Below are positions 25,127 to 33,263 of a DNA stretch of 35,849 nt, piece after piece. Made by a program: the position numbers and the translations under genes. Origin of the DNA: Syntrophaceae bacterium (lineage in GTDB: Bacteria > Desulfobacterota > Syntrophia > Syntrophales > UBA5619); contig PLLC01000018.1 of the NCBI GenBank assembly GCA_003141195.1, forward strand, positions 1 to 35,849, written 5' to 3'. How positions within the stretch are numbered: position 1 is the stretch's first letter; every line of letters starts with the position of its first letter. The notes under the pieces were generated by a model. That model made no database searches. It was given only the letters and a program-made list of their open reading frames with translations, and was not told the DNA's origin.

Positions 25127-25582
25127 TCAGCCGTCCTTTCGCCCCCAGTCGTAGGGGATATCATTTTCATGGGGATGAATCCGGAATTCATCCGGTTCCC
25201 GATAGCTGTAAGGTTCGGTCGGGGTGTTGACGACGATGGCCTCTTCCGCAGAAATGCACTTAAAGCCGTGATGGACGAAGGGGGGGATATGGACGAGGAT
25301 TGGGTTGTACGCCCCCGCAAAGAATTCATTGACCTCGCCGCGGGTCGGGGAGCCCTCCCGGCCGTCATACAGGACGATCTTCATCATCCCCCGGACGACC
25401 GCCATGTTGTCGGACTGCCGTTTGTGGTAGTGCCACCCCTTGACCACCCCCGGATAGGCGGTCGTCATATAGACCTGGCCAAAACCCTGGAACATTTCGT
25501 CGTCGGCGCGCAGCATCTCCATCAACCGGCCCCGCTCGTCGGAAATAATCTTCAGTTTCTTGATCATCACCCCGTCGATCAT
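25127..25582 (-). CDS. RmlC/FdtA-like sugar nucleotide epimerase or isomerase
   Basis: Cupin-fold protein of 151 residues related to dTDP-4-keto-6-deoxyglucose 3,5-epimerase (RmlC) or the 3,4-ketoisomerases. Visible features: ISDERGRLMEML at the start, YPGVVKGWHYHKRQSDNM (the HxH site), VLYDGREGSPTRGE and IPPFVHHGFKC. It is shorter than RmlC (about 180 residues), so the exact reaction cannot be assigned. It follows rfbA, and the two would act on dTDP-sugars for a surface polysaccharide or a pilin glycan. Start ATG 25582 behind GGGGGAAAACG. Confidence 0.8.
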   Translation of the reverse strand: MIDGVMIKKLKIISDERGRLMEMLRADDEMFQGFGQVYMTTAYPGVVKGWHYHKRQSDNMAVVRGMMKIVLYDGREGSPTRGEVNEFFAGAYNPILVHIPPFVHHGFKCISAEEAIVVNTPTEPYSYREPDEFRIHPHENDIPYDWGRKDG

Positions 25583-25622
25583 CGTTTTCCCCCGGTTTTT
25601 CTTAAGGCGAAAGTTTGACGAA

Positions 25623-25737
25623 CTCGTAAAAAGTCGTCATACCCGCGAAAGCGGGTATCCAGGAACATGGTAACATCTTTAAAAGACTGGATTCCCGCTT
25701 CCGCGGGAATGACAAACAGGTCCGTGTTTCAAAGCTT
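25623..25737. repeat. Palindromic repeat element, copy 2, at the rfbA 3' end
   Basis: Contains TACCCGCGAAAGCGGGTA (in 25635-25662) and, inverted, ATTCCCGCTTCCGCGGGAAT (in 25687-25713), with the same TTTCAAAGCT end (25727-25736) as the element at 24094-24224. Its other end carries TCGTAAAAAGTC, shared with the element at 5184-5305. The right end overlaps the rfbA stop codon, so the last few residues of that protein derive from the repeat. Confidence 0.8.
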
Positions 25738-26457
25738 GTTCGCCCCGGTTTTGGCCACCATGCCGCCGGCATACTGGAGGGAATCGAAGGTCCCCGCGTC
25801 GGTCCACCACCCGTCCAGGATGTCCCAGGCGATCTTCCCCTCCCGGATGTAGAAATTGTTGACGTCGGTGATCTCCAATTCTCCCCGTTCCGAGGGCTTC
25901 AGCGTCTTGATGAAATCGAAGACCCGGTGGTCGTACATGTAGATCCCGATCACCGCATAGTTGGAGGCGGGCGCGAGCGGTTTCTCATCGATCCGGACGA
26001 TCTTCTCCCCCGCGAAGACCGGCACGCCGAATCGCTGGGGATCGGCAACCTCCTTCAACAGGATGCGGGCTCCGTCCTTCTGCGCCCGGAACGATTCGAC
26101 CGCCCCGCGGATGTTTTTCTCGATGATGTTGTCGCCAAGGATGACGACGATCTTGTCGTTGTCGGCAAAGTATTCCGCGAGGCTGAGCGCGGCGGCGATC
26201 CCCCCCTCCCCTTCCTGGTAGGTATAGTTGATGTGCCGGAGGCCGAACTCCTTCCCGTTTCCCAAGAGGCGCAGAAAATCCCCGGCGCTGTTCCCGCCGG
26301 TGACGATGAGGATTTCGTCGATCCCGGCATCCACCAGGGTCCGGATGGGGTAGTAGATCATCGGTTGGTTGTAGATCGGCAAGAGATGTTTGTTGGTGAC
26401 CTTGGTCAGGGGATACATCCGCGTCCCCAGACCTCCCGCCAGGACGACACCCTTCAT
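25729..26457 (-). CDS. rfbA: Glucose-1-phosphate thymidylyltransferase
   Basis: Makes dTDP-glucose or a similar nucleotide sugar from the sugar-1-phosphate and dTTP. The 242-residue protein shows the nucleotide-binding loop LAGGLGTRMYPLTKVTNKH (6-24), the sugar site ILGDNIIE, and EKPLAPASNYAVIGIY and WWTDAGTFDSL later. It is of the short type (about 240 rather than 290 residues). AAAGGAG lies 6 nt upstream of ATG 26457. The C-terminus (KTGANKL) is set by the inserted repeat element. Confidence 0.92.
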   Translation of the reverse strand: MKGVVLAGGLGTRMYPLTKVTNKHLLPIYNQPMIYYPIRTLVDAGIDEILIVTGGNSAGDFLRLLGNGKEFGLRHINYTYQEGEGGIAAALSLAEYFADNDKIVVILGDNIIEKNIRGAVESFRAQKDGARILLKEVADPQRFGVPVFAGEKIVRIDEKPLAPASNYAVIGIYMYDHRVFDFIKTLKPSERGELEITDVNNFYIREGKIAWDILDGWWTDAGTFDSLQYAGGMVAKTGANKL

Positions 26458-26479
26458 GCGTTTCTCCTTTCGATTCTCC

Positions 26480-26510
26480 TAAGGGGACAGATTTGAAATC
26501 TGTCCCCTTA
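26480..26510. repeat. 31-bp palindrome, GGGGACAGATTT family
   Basis: Perfect 15-bp arms around one central base: TAAGGGGACAGATTT, then G, then AAATCTGTCCCCTTA. It lies between the divergent rfbA and ribD genes. The same core occurs at 27728-27766 and as a half copy at 16519-16535. I associate such repeats with REP-associated (RAYT/TnpA-REP) transposases; none is in the window. Confidence 0.85.
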
Positions 26511-26614
26511 AACGTGTCCATAGCACATTTTGAAAGGAGATCACAACGAAAAACCGTTTACATCCTCCATAGTCATGTTATAAAAGACTGATCGGAAACT
26601 GGGAGAAGCAGATC

Positions 26615-27748
26615 ATGGCAGCGGGAAAAAACCGTTCGACCGATGAGAGATTCATGCGACGGGCCCTCGCGCTGGCCCGGAAGGGGGAAGGAAGCGTCAG
26701 CCCGAATCCGCTGGTCGGCGCCGTCATCGTCCGGGATGGCCGGATCATCGCCGAAGGCTTCCACCACTGCTGCGGCGAGAACCACGCGGAGATCGACGCC
26801 ATCCGGAATGCAACGGAAGCGATCGCGGGGGCGACCTTCTACATCACCCTGGAGCCATGCAGCCATCACGGCCGGACTCCCCCCTGCGTCGAAGCCCTGA
26901 TCGCGCACCGGCCCGGACGCGTGGTCGTCGGCGCCGTCGATCCCAATCCGCTAGTCTCCGGGAGAGGCATCGAGGCCCTCCGACAGAGCGGCATCGAAAC
27001 GGAGGTCGGCGTCCTCGAGGAGGCCTGCCGGGAGAGCAACCGGGTCTTCTTCAAATACATCCGGACCGGCCTTCCCTATGTCACCCTGAAGTTCGCCCAG
27101 ACCCTCGACGGCCGGATTGCCGCCGCCTCGGGCCACTCGCACTGGATCAGCTCGCCCCCGTCCCTCCGTTTCGCCCACCGGTTGCGGGCGATCCACGACG
27201 CGATCCTCGTCGGCGCGGGCACCGTCCTTGCAGACAATCCGGAGCTCACCTGCCGCCTTGTCCGGGGCCGGGATCCCCTCCGGATCGTCGTCGATTCCCG
27301 CCTGCGTCTTTCGCCGGATGCAACCGTTTTTTCGGATGGAAAGCGGACGATCGCGGCCGCGACCCGCCGCGCCCCGGCGGAGAGGCGGCGGCTTCTGGAG
27401 AAGAAGGGAATCGAGGTCATGGAGATCGGTGAGGACCCGGCGGGACGAGTCGATCTGCGTGAACTCCTGACACTGCTTGGGAAACGGGAGATCTCTTCCC
27501 TCCTCGTCGAGGGGGGCGCAACCGTGGCCACATCGTTCTTGAAGGAAAATCTGGCCGACCGCCTGATCGTCATCCTCTCCCCGAAGATCGTAGGCGTTGG
27601 GATCAACGCCGTCGGCGACCTGGGCATCCGGCGGATGGACAACGCCCTGGGTTTTTCCTTCCAGCGGGTCACCCGCCGGGGCGCGGATCTCATCCTCGAT
27701 GCCCGGAAGCGCATCAGTGGGGACACGCATCAATGGGGACAGATTTAA
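26615..27748 (+). CDS. ribD: Bifunctional riboflavin biosynthesis protein RibD
   Basis: Deaminase plus reductase for the second and third steps of riboflavin synthesis. The 377-residue protein has the N-terminal zinc deaminase (about 8-150; H57-A-E59, then PCSHHGRTPPC with C82 and C91) and a C-terminal DHFR-like reductase (about 155-370; TLKFAQTLDGRIA, ILVGAGTVLADNP, LLVEGGATVATSFL). No FMN riboswitch was recognised upstream. The last residues (THQWGQI and stop) are encoded by the palindrome at 27728-27766, so the natural C-terminus was probably replaced by repeat insertion without harming the core domain. Confidence 0.95.
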   Translation: MAAGKNRSTDERFMRRALALARKGEGSVSPNPLVGAVIVRDGRIIAEGFHHCCGENHAEIDAIRNATEAIAGATFYITLEPCSHHGRTPPCVEALIAHRPGRVVVGAVDPNPLVSGRGIEALRQSGIETEVGVLEEACRESNRVFFKYIRTGLPYVTLKFAQTLDGRIAAASGHSHWISSPPSLRFAHRLRAIHDAILVGAGTVLADNPELTCRLVRGRDPLRIVVDSRLRLSPDATVFSDGKRTIAAATRRAPAERRRLLEKKGIEVMEIGEDPAGRVDLRELLTLLGKREISSLLVEGGATVATSFLKENLADRLIVILSPKIVGVGINAVGDLGIRRMDNALGFSFQRVTRRGADLILDARKRISGDTHQWGQI

Positions 27749-29360
27749 AATCTGTCCCCATTGATGCCTTGATGCGCTCGGCCGCCCGGATCCCGTCGAG
27801 GGCGGAGCTGACGATTCCCCCGGCGTAACCGGCCCCCTCCCCGCAGGGAAAAAGCCCCGCCACGTTCACGCCCTGACCATCCTCGCCCCGGAGGATCCGG
27901 ACCGGCGAGGAGGTCCTCGTCTCCACGCCGATCAGATGGGCCTCCCCGGTGATGAACCCCGGCATCTTCCGTTCGAATTCCGCAAACCCCCGTTTCAGAG
28001 CCTCCACAACAAAGGGGGGAAGAACGTCCCTCAGGTCCGCCTCGCGGACGCCGGGGAGGAAACTGCACCTTCCGATAGGTGAATGATCCTTCCCCGCCAG
28101 AAAATCGGTCAGCCTCTGCACCGGGGCGCAATAGTCTCCGCCTCCCGCGCGAAAGGCCCTCTCCTCCCAGTGCCGGCGGAAGGCCAGACCCGCCAGCGGG
28201 CCTTCGCCTCCCAGATCCTCAACCCGGACGTTGACGACCACGGCGCTGTTTGCATACGGGCTGTCCCTGCGGAAACGGCTCATCCCGTTTGTGATCACAC
28301 CGCCCGCCTCCGCACTGCACCCGATCACCATGCCGCCGGGACACATGCAGAAGGAATAGACGGAGCGGTTCAGCGCCTTGATCTTCGCCGTGAGGAAATA
28401 ATCGGCGGGGGACAGGTCCGGATGGCCGGCCCACCGCCCGTACTGGATCCGGTTGATGCTCTCCTGGGGATGTTCGATACGGAGGCCGACGGCAAAGGCT
28501 TTGGGCCCCAGGGCGACCCCCCGCTCCGCCAGTTTCCGGTAGGTGTCGGCGGCGGACTGCCCGGTCGCGAGGATGAGACGGTCCGCCCGGATCTCTTCCG
28601 AATCGTTGACGATGATCCCGACCAGTTTCCGCTGACGGATCAGAAAATCCGTCACGTGCGCCCCGAAGCGGATCTCGCAGCCCATCCCGATCAGCCGGTG
28701 GCGGAGATTCACCACGATCTCCCGCAGGCGGTCCGTCCCGATGTGGGAGCGGGCGTCCGTTAGGATGTCCGCCGGCGCCCCCATGTCCGCGAGAACCCGT
28801 TTTACCCAGGCGGTGTAAGGATTTTTGACCCGCGTCGTCAGTTTGCCGTCGGAAAAGGTCCCCGCGCCGCCCTCCCCGAAATGGACGTGGCTCTCCGGGT
28901 TGAGGACTCCCGTTTCCCAGAAGGCGCGGACGTCGGAGAGACGCTCCGGAACCGCCTTCCCCCGTTCGAGCAGAAGAACGGGCATCCCGTTCGCGGCGAG
29001 CGTCAGGGCAGCGAAAAGCCCCGCCGGTCCGCAGCCGGCAACAACCGGCCTACGCCCCGGATTCAGAACGCCCCCTGATGGTCCCTGCGGTTTTTCCGGA
29101 ATGTCCGGCGCCTCCGTCACACTCACCCCCGACGCGTTCCGTCCCGGACTCGGTCTCCAGCCGACGCCGTCCACCAGCCGGACGGCCAGCAGAAAGACAA
29201 AGCGGGGCGGGCGGGAACGCCGCACATCGATCGACCGCCGGATCACCCGGAGATCGGTGATCGCACCCTCGGAAAGGCCGAGGAGGGCGGCAACACGGGC
29301 GGGGAGAAGGTCCTCCCGCTCGCCCAAGGCGAGAGTCAAACCGTTGATCTTCAATACCAT
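27714..29360 (-). CDS. FAD-dependent dehydrogenase (COG2509-like)
   Basis: Predicted flavoprotein oxidoreductase with unknown substrate. The 548-residue protein has a small N-terminal domain (1-100), the dinucleotide-binding motif VAGCGPAGLFAALTLAANG (about 107-125), HFGEGGAGTFSDGKLTT, a second flavin region LILATGQSAADTY, and a C-terminal FAD motif GLFPCGEGAGYAGGIVSSALDGIRAA. The final residues after KAS (MGTDFKSVP, then IDACPH) come from the palindromic repeat and read past the ribD stop, giving a 35-nt overlap of convergent genes. ATG 29360 follows AAGGG by about 10 nt. Confidence 0.9.
   Translation of the reverse strand: MVLKINGLTLALGEREDLLPARVAALLGLSEGAITDLRVIRRSIDVRRSRPPRFVFLLAVRLVDGVGWRPSPGRNASGVSVTEAPDIPEKPQGPSGGVLNPGRRPVVAGCGPAGLFAALTLAANGMPVLLLERGKAVPERLSDVRAFWETGVLNPESHVHFGEGGAGTFSDGKLTTRVKNPYTAWVKRVLADMGAPADILTDARSHIGTDRLREIVVNLRHRLIGMGCEIRFGAHVTDFLIRQRKLVGIIVNDSEEIRADRLILATGQSAADTYRKLAERGVALGPKAFAVGLRIEHPQESINRIQYGRWAGHPDLSPADYFLTAKIKALNRSVYSFCMCPGGMVIGCSAEAGGVITNGMSRFRRDSPYANSAVVVNVRVEDLGGEGPLAGLAFRRHWEERAFRAGGGDYCAPVQRLTDFLAGKDHSPIGRCSFLPGVREADLRDVLPPFVVEALKRGFAEFERKMPGFITGEAHLIGVETRTSSPVRILRGEDGQGVNVAGLFPCGEGAGYAGGIVSSALDGIRAAERIKASMGTDFKSVPIDACPH
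27728..27766. repeat. 39-bp palindrome shared by two convergent genes
   Basis: Perfect 19-bp arms around a central A (27747), with the core GGGGACAGATTT. It provides the stop and last codons of ribD on the plus strand and the C-terminal codons (MGTDFKSVP) of the FAD-dehydrogenase on the minus strand. It may also act as a bidirectional terminator stem, though it lacks T-tracts. Confidence 0.88.
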
Positions 29361-29463
29361 TGTTTTTTAACCCTTGAAAAATGCCAACCGTTGATATAGA
29401 TCACGCCCAAACGCGCGGAAAAGGCAGATGGAGTCTATCTGCCCTTCGCCGGAAGGGAAGTCC

Positions 29464-29967
29464 ATGCCCTGGTATGCCGTCCACACGCGAAGCCGTCATG
29501 AAGACCGTGCCTGTCTCGGTCTCCTGCAGAAATCCTTTCACGCCTTTCTACCGAAGTTGGAGGTCTGGAGCAAGCGGAAAGACCGGCGGAAGAAAATCAT
29601 GATCCCCATGTTTCCGGGGTATCTCTTCGTCGAGCTCGCCACGCTGGACAATGAGATCAAGGTCGATGTTCTCAAAACCTTCGGCGTTGTCCGCATCCTC
29701 GGGAAATCCATGGGTTCGGAACCCATTCCGGTCCCCGACGACAAAATCGACGCCATCCGGCGGATCGTCGATTCGAAGGTGGAGGTGCAGCAGTTCCAGT
29801 ATCCGAAAGTCGGAGAACCGGCCCGGATCATCAACGGCCCCTTCAAGGGGGTGGAAGGCCAGGTTCTTCGAACGGATTATGAAAAGGAGCTCTTCGTGAT
29901 CGAAATCGAACTCCTCCAGCGTTCCGTCGCGATCAAACTGGAAGGTTTTCAGATCACCCGGCTTTGA
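29464..29967 (+). CDS. NusG-like antitermination factor (RfaH/UpxY type)
   Basis: Specialised NusG paralogue that would bind RNA polymerase and promote elongation of particular long operons, often polysaccharide clusters. The 167-residue protein has the NGN domain (MPWYAVHTRSRHEDRACLGL, then PMFPGYLFVEL) and a C-terminal KOW motif (GEPARIINGPFKGVEGQVL). A longer frame begins at 29428, but GGAAGGGAAG directly precedes the ATG at 29464, which gives the canonical WYAVHTR start. It stands alone: the next gene is convergent, and the sugar-nucleotide genes are over 3 kb away on the other strand. Confidence 0.9.
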   Translation: MPWYAVHTRSRHEDRACLGLLQKSFHAFLPKLEVWSKRKDRRKKIMIPMFPGYLFVELATLDNEIKVDVLKTFGVVRILGKSMGSEPIPVPDDKIDAIRRIVDSKVEVQQFQYPKVGEPARIINGPFKGVEGQVLRTDYEKELFVIEIELLQRSVAIKLEGFQITRL

Positions 29968-29984
29968 CCCTATGGAAGACTCTC

Positions 29985-30905
29985 TTACATTGTAACGCCG
30001 TAATGATTCTGGAGAAAATCGACGTTTTCCCGGGCGTTGTCATACTTCACTTTCCCGTAGTGGTAATAGTCGAATTCGATGGAGGAGATGTTGAGCTGAA
30101 TCAGACTCCATAGAAACCAGTAGATATCCGGGTAGGGTTTGAAGAGATCGGTCATGTACTGATGATGGTCTGTATCGTTCCCTTCCCAATAGACGCTAAG
30201 AATCCTCCTTTCCACCTGCCTGGGGAGCAGGATTTCCTGGAACATGTCGGCCAGATCATAATAGGCGGGAGCCATACCACCGTACTCCCAGTCGATCAGG
30301 CACATGGGAGACTTGAATCGATCCCCGTCTTCGGTCAGAACAAAGTTATCCGCGAGAAGGTCGTTGTGGCAGGGTACGTACTGAGAAGGGAAGACGCCGG
30401 CCACCTCACTGATCTTTTCAAGGATTCTGATCGTTCCTAGGATATCGAACTCTGGATAGTGGGGATTGATTTCCTCCAGGGTCTTGTATAAACGCCTCAC
30501 CTCGATGAGGGGATTGAAGAGGGAGGGTAGCCTGATCCCGCTTTGGTGAACCGTTCGGATGGGAGAGATGATTCGTTCCCAGAGGTCCTCCTTCAGGAAA
30601 TCCTGGTTTTTCAGCACGTATCCCGGGATGAACTCGACCACGGTGACGCCCTGCTCGGGAAGGTACCTGATCAACCTGGGGGTGATTCCCAATGCGCCAA
30701 GCTGCCGAAGGTTCTCCATTTCCGCGTCGCGGTCGATGAAGAGCTCGGTCTTCTTGCCGTAAAACCTGAATACGCAGTCCATTCCATTGCCGGACGTGAC
30801 CCGGTATAGTTGATTCGTGATCCCACCCTTCAGCTCCCGGATGTCCAACTCCAGCCCGTTCCATTCAGGCATCAGCTTGACGCAATCGGCATAGTTGAAT
30901 TCCAT
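29985..30905 (-). CDS. Choline/ethanolamine kinase-like phosphotransferase
   Basis: Kinase of the APH/choline-kinase fold, predicted to phosphorylate choline, ethanolamine or a similar small alcohol. In the 306-residue form starting at ATG 30905 (GAGGG 8 nt upstream; a GTG at 30920 is less likely) the catalytic loop CHNDLLADNF lies at about 179-188 and the metal-binding IDWEYGGMAPAYYDLAD at about 204-220. The N-terminal GGITNQLYRV is the nucleotide loop. It might decorate a polysaccharide or lipid, like LicA, but the neighbourhood does not prove it. Convergent with the NusG-like gene, 17 nt apart. Confidence 0.85.
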   Translation of the reverse strand: MEFNYADCVKLMPEWNGLELDIRELKGGITNQLYRVTSGNGMDCVFRFYGKKTELFIDRDAEMENLRQLGALGITPRLIRYLPEQGVTVVEFIPGYVLKNQDFLKEDLWERIISPIRTVHQSGIRLPSLFNPLIEVRRLYKTLEEINPHYPEFDILGTIRILEKISEVAGVFPSQYVPCHNDLLADNFVLTEDGDRFKSPMCLIDWEYGGMAPAYYDLADMFQEILLPRQVERRILSVYWEGNDTDHHQYMTDLFKPYPDIYWFLWSLIQLNISSIEFDYYHYGKVKYDNARENVDFLQNHYGVTM

Positions 30906-31131
30906 GGACAATACCCTCACCTGAGGATTAGGACCCTCACCTGCCTATCACTCTTCTGCAAAATCGGCAACTCCCCGATGTTCGAATTTTTGATTTTCAA
31001 CTTGACTTTCTTCCGGATATGCGCAAGGAACGCTAATTATTCTTTCCAGTAATGGATGTGGGATGATGCGACCCGGGATCGCGGGCCATCAGAAGCACAC
31101 TTGGAAATTCATTGTACAGGAGACGGAAGAT

Positions 31132-31344
31132 TTGAAAGGACATATCATTATCGACAGGGAACTGTGCAAGGAATGCCATCTCTGCATCCATGCATGTAAA
31201 AAAGGTCTGATCATCCCCTCCCAGGAATACAATTCCCGGGGTTACCGCCCGGTCTGTTTCAAGGAAGAGAGGGGGGAATGCACGGGGTGCGCCCTGTGCG
31301 CGATCACCTGTCCGGATATCGCTATCGAGGTTTACCGTGAATAA
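31132..31344 (+). CDS. 2-oxoacid:ferredoxin oxidoreductase, delta (ferredoxin) subunit
   Basis: Two-cluster 4Fe-4S protein that passes electrons from the catalytic subunits to ferredoxin. It contains CKECHLCIHACKKG and CTGCALCAITCPD, each a CxxCxxCxxxC motif. An ATG frame starts at 31063, but AGGAG 9 nt ahead of a TTG at 31132 gives the family start MKGHIIIDRELC; I therefore propose a 70-residue product with a TTG start. It overlaps the alpha-subunit gene by 8 nt. Confidence 0.88.
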   Translation: MKGHIIIDRELCKECHLCIHACKKGLIIPSQEYNSRGYRPVCFKEERGECTGCALCAITCPDIAIEVYRE

Positions 31345-32416
31345 AGTACTGATGCAGGGAAACAAGATCATCGGGGAGGCCGCCATCCGGGCGGGATGCC
31401 TCTTTTACGCCGGCTATCCCATCACACCGCAGAACGAGCTCCCGGAATACATGGCGGAAAACCTGAGGAAGGTGGAGGGCGGCGTTTTCATCCAGTCGGA
31501 AAGCGAGATCGCGGCCATCCACATGGTGGCCGGGGCGAGCGCCGCCGGCGCCCGTTCCATGACCTCTTCGTCGAGTCCGGGGATTTCGCTCAAGCAGGAG
31601 GGGATCTCCTCCCTGGCGGCCTGCGAGCTCCCCGCAGTGATCGTCAACATGATGCGGGGCGGTCCGGGTCTGGGCAACATCTGCCCCGCCCAGGGCGATT
31701 ATTTCCAGGCCACACGGGGGGGCGGTCACGGGGATTATCGCGTCATCGTTCTCGGTCCCGATTCGGCACAGGAGTTGGCGGACCTGACGATGGACGCCTT
31801 TGACCTCGCCGACGAATACCGGACGCCGGTCATGATCCTGGCCGACGGCATGATGGGACAGATGATGGAGCCGGTGATCTTCAAGGAACCCAAACCGAGG
31901 GTCTATCCGGAAAGTTTCGCCATGACGGGCGCGGGAACGGGCAAGAGCAAAATCATCCGGGGGTTGATCCTTGATCCCCTGGAGATGGAGGAGCACAACT
32001 GGAAGCTGCACCGGAAGTACCAGGTGATCGCCCAGCGGGAAACGCGTCATGAACTCTACAAAACCGATGACGCGGAACTGATCCTTGTCGCCTACGGGAC
32101 GGGCGCACGGATCGCCAAGGGCGCCATCAAGCGTCTGCGCGAAGCGGGCCTGCGGGTCGGACTCTTCCGCCCGATCTCCCTCTGGCCCTTCCCGACGAAC
32201 GAACTTCGGGATCTCGCGAAACGGACCGAAAACTTCCTCGTCTTCGAGATGAGTACCGGTCAGATGGTGGAAGACGTGCGTCTCGCCCTCCAGGGGCGCG
32301 CCCGGATCGGTTTCCACGGGCGCCCCGGCGGCGTGGTGCCGACCCCCGTGGAACTGGCCAACGTCGTCATGCGCCAGTATGACCGCAAGGAAGGGATCAT
32401 CGATCCTGTTACTTAG
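31337..32416 (+). CDS. vorB: 2-oxoacid:ferredoxin oxidoreductase, alpha subunit (VorB-like)
   Basis: Catalytic subunit for oxidative decarboxylation of a 2-oxoacid to its acyl-CoA, probably a branched-chain oxoacid by resemblance to VorB. The 359 residues include the pyrimidine-domain signature GYPITPQNELPEYMA (about 29-43), QSESEIAAIHMVAGASAAGA, the active-site loop TSSSSPGISLKQEGI, and the CoA-side NMMRGGPGLGN region. The reaction is reversible and uses ferredoxin rather than NAD, as expected for a strict anaerobe. The exact substrate cannot be read from the sequence. Confidence 0.92.
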   Translation: MNKVLMQGNKIIGEAAIRAGCLFYAGYPITPQNELPEYMAENLRKVEGGVFIQSESEIAAIHMVAGASAAGARSMTSSSSPGISLKQEGISSLAACELPAVIVNMMRGGPGLGNICPAQGDYFQATRGGGHGDYRVIVLGPDSAQELADLTMDAFDLADEYRTPVMILADGMMGQMMEPVIFKEPKPRVYPESFAMTGAGTGKSKIIRGLILDPLEMEEHNWKLHRKYQVIAQRETRHELYKTDDAELILVAYGTGARIAKGAIKRLREAGLRVGLFRPISLWPFPTNELRDLAKRTENFLVFEMSTGQMVEDVRLALQGRARIGFHGRPGGVVPTPVELANVVMRQYDRKEGIIDPVT

Positions 32417-32474
32417 TCTTGCCGGTTCGCCATTCCGGGCAGACGGCAATAACTTGAAATAGCAAGGGATTTTA

Positions 32475-33263
32475 ATGATGAAGAAGGTTTTTGGCAGACC
32501 CCGAAGCATGAAGGGCAACATCTTTCACTACTGTGCGGGATGCGGTCACAGCATCGCCCACCGGTTGATCGCCGAGGTGATCGATGAGTTGGACATCCGC
32601 GGCATCACGATCGGCGTCCCGCCGGCGGGATGCGCCGTTCTCGCATACAACTATTTTGATGTCGACATGATCGAGGCGCAGCACGGCCGGGGACCGGCCA
32701 TGGCAACCGGGATCAAGCGGGTCCTGCCGGACCGCGTCGTCTTTTCCTACCAGGGAGACGGCGATCTCGCCGCGATCGGCATCGCGGAGAGTTTCCATGC
32801 GGCCAACCGGGGGGAGAACATCACCGTCATATTCATGAACAACGGCGTTTACGGCATGACCGGCGGCCAGATGGCCCCGACCTCCATTCTGGGTCAGAAG
32901 ACGACGACCTCGCCCACGGGGAGACAAAATATTCTGGACGGGTATCCGATCAAGGTCTGCGAGGTCTTCTCCCTGCTGCCCGGGACGGCCTACATCGAAC
33001 GGTGCACGGTCAACTCCCCGGCCAGCATCCTCAAGACCCGGAAAGCCATCCGCAAGGCCTTCCAGTATCAGATCGACGGCCGCGGCTTTTCCCTCATCGA
33101 GATCCTCTCCCCCTGTCCGACGAACTGGAAGATGACGCCGATCGATTCCTGTCGCTGGATCGACGAGGTGATGAGCAAACAGTTCCCTCTCGGCGTCATC
33201 AAGGATGTCCCGGCGGAAGTGAGTGACGAACGGAAGAAGGGGGACAAACACCATGATGGTTAA
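32475..33263 (+). CDS. 2-oxoacid:ferredoxin oxidoreductase, beta (TPP) subunit
   Basis: Thiamine-diphosphate-binding subunit of 262 residues. Key features: HYCAGCGHSIAHRLI near the N-terminus (the Cys pair contributes to a cluster in related enzymes), the TPP/Mg motif YQGDGDLAAIGIAESFHAAN with FMNNGVYGMTGGQM about 20 residues later, and QKTTTSPTGR. It is 58 nt after the alpha gene and overlaps the gamma gene by 11 nt. Its C-terminal tail (DERKKGDKHHDG) is charged and probably disordered. Confidence 0.93.
   Translation: MMKKVFGRPRSMKGNIFHYCAGCGHSIAHRLIAEVIDELDIRGITIGVPPAGCAVLAYNYFDVDMIEAQHGRGPAMATGIKRVLPDRVVFSYQGDGDLAAIGIAESFHAANRGENITVIFMNNGVYGMTGGQMAPTSILGQKTTTSPTGRQNILDGYPIKVCEVFSLLPGTAYIERCTVNSPASILKTRKAIRKAFQYQIDGRGFSLIEILSPCPTNWKMTPIDSCRWIDEVMSKQFPLGVIKDVPAEVSDERKKGDKHHDG

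Noticed and set aside
24201-25154. Plus-strand 317-codon open frame opposite pilD
   Set aside because: The minus strand encodes an intact PilD with all catalytic motifs. The opposite frame is charged low-complexity sequence typical of an antisense shadow in GC-rich DNA.
26511-26614. Possible FMN riboswitch ahead of ribD
   Set aside because: The region is only about 100 nt and I could not find the conserved FMN-element sequence blocks.
29428-29463. Upstream ATG for the NusG-like gene
   Set aside because: The better ribosome site and the canonical WYAVHTR start both place the start at 29464.
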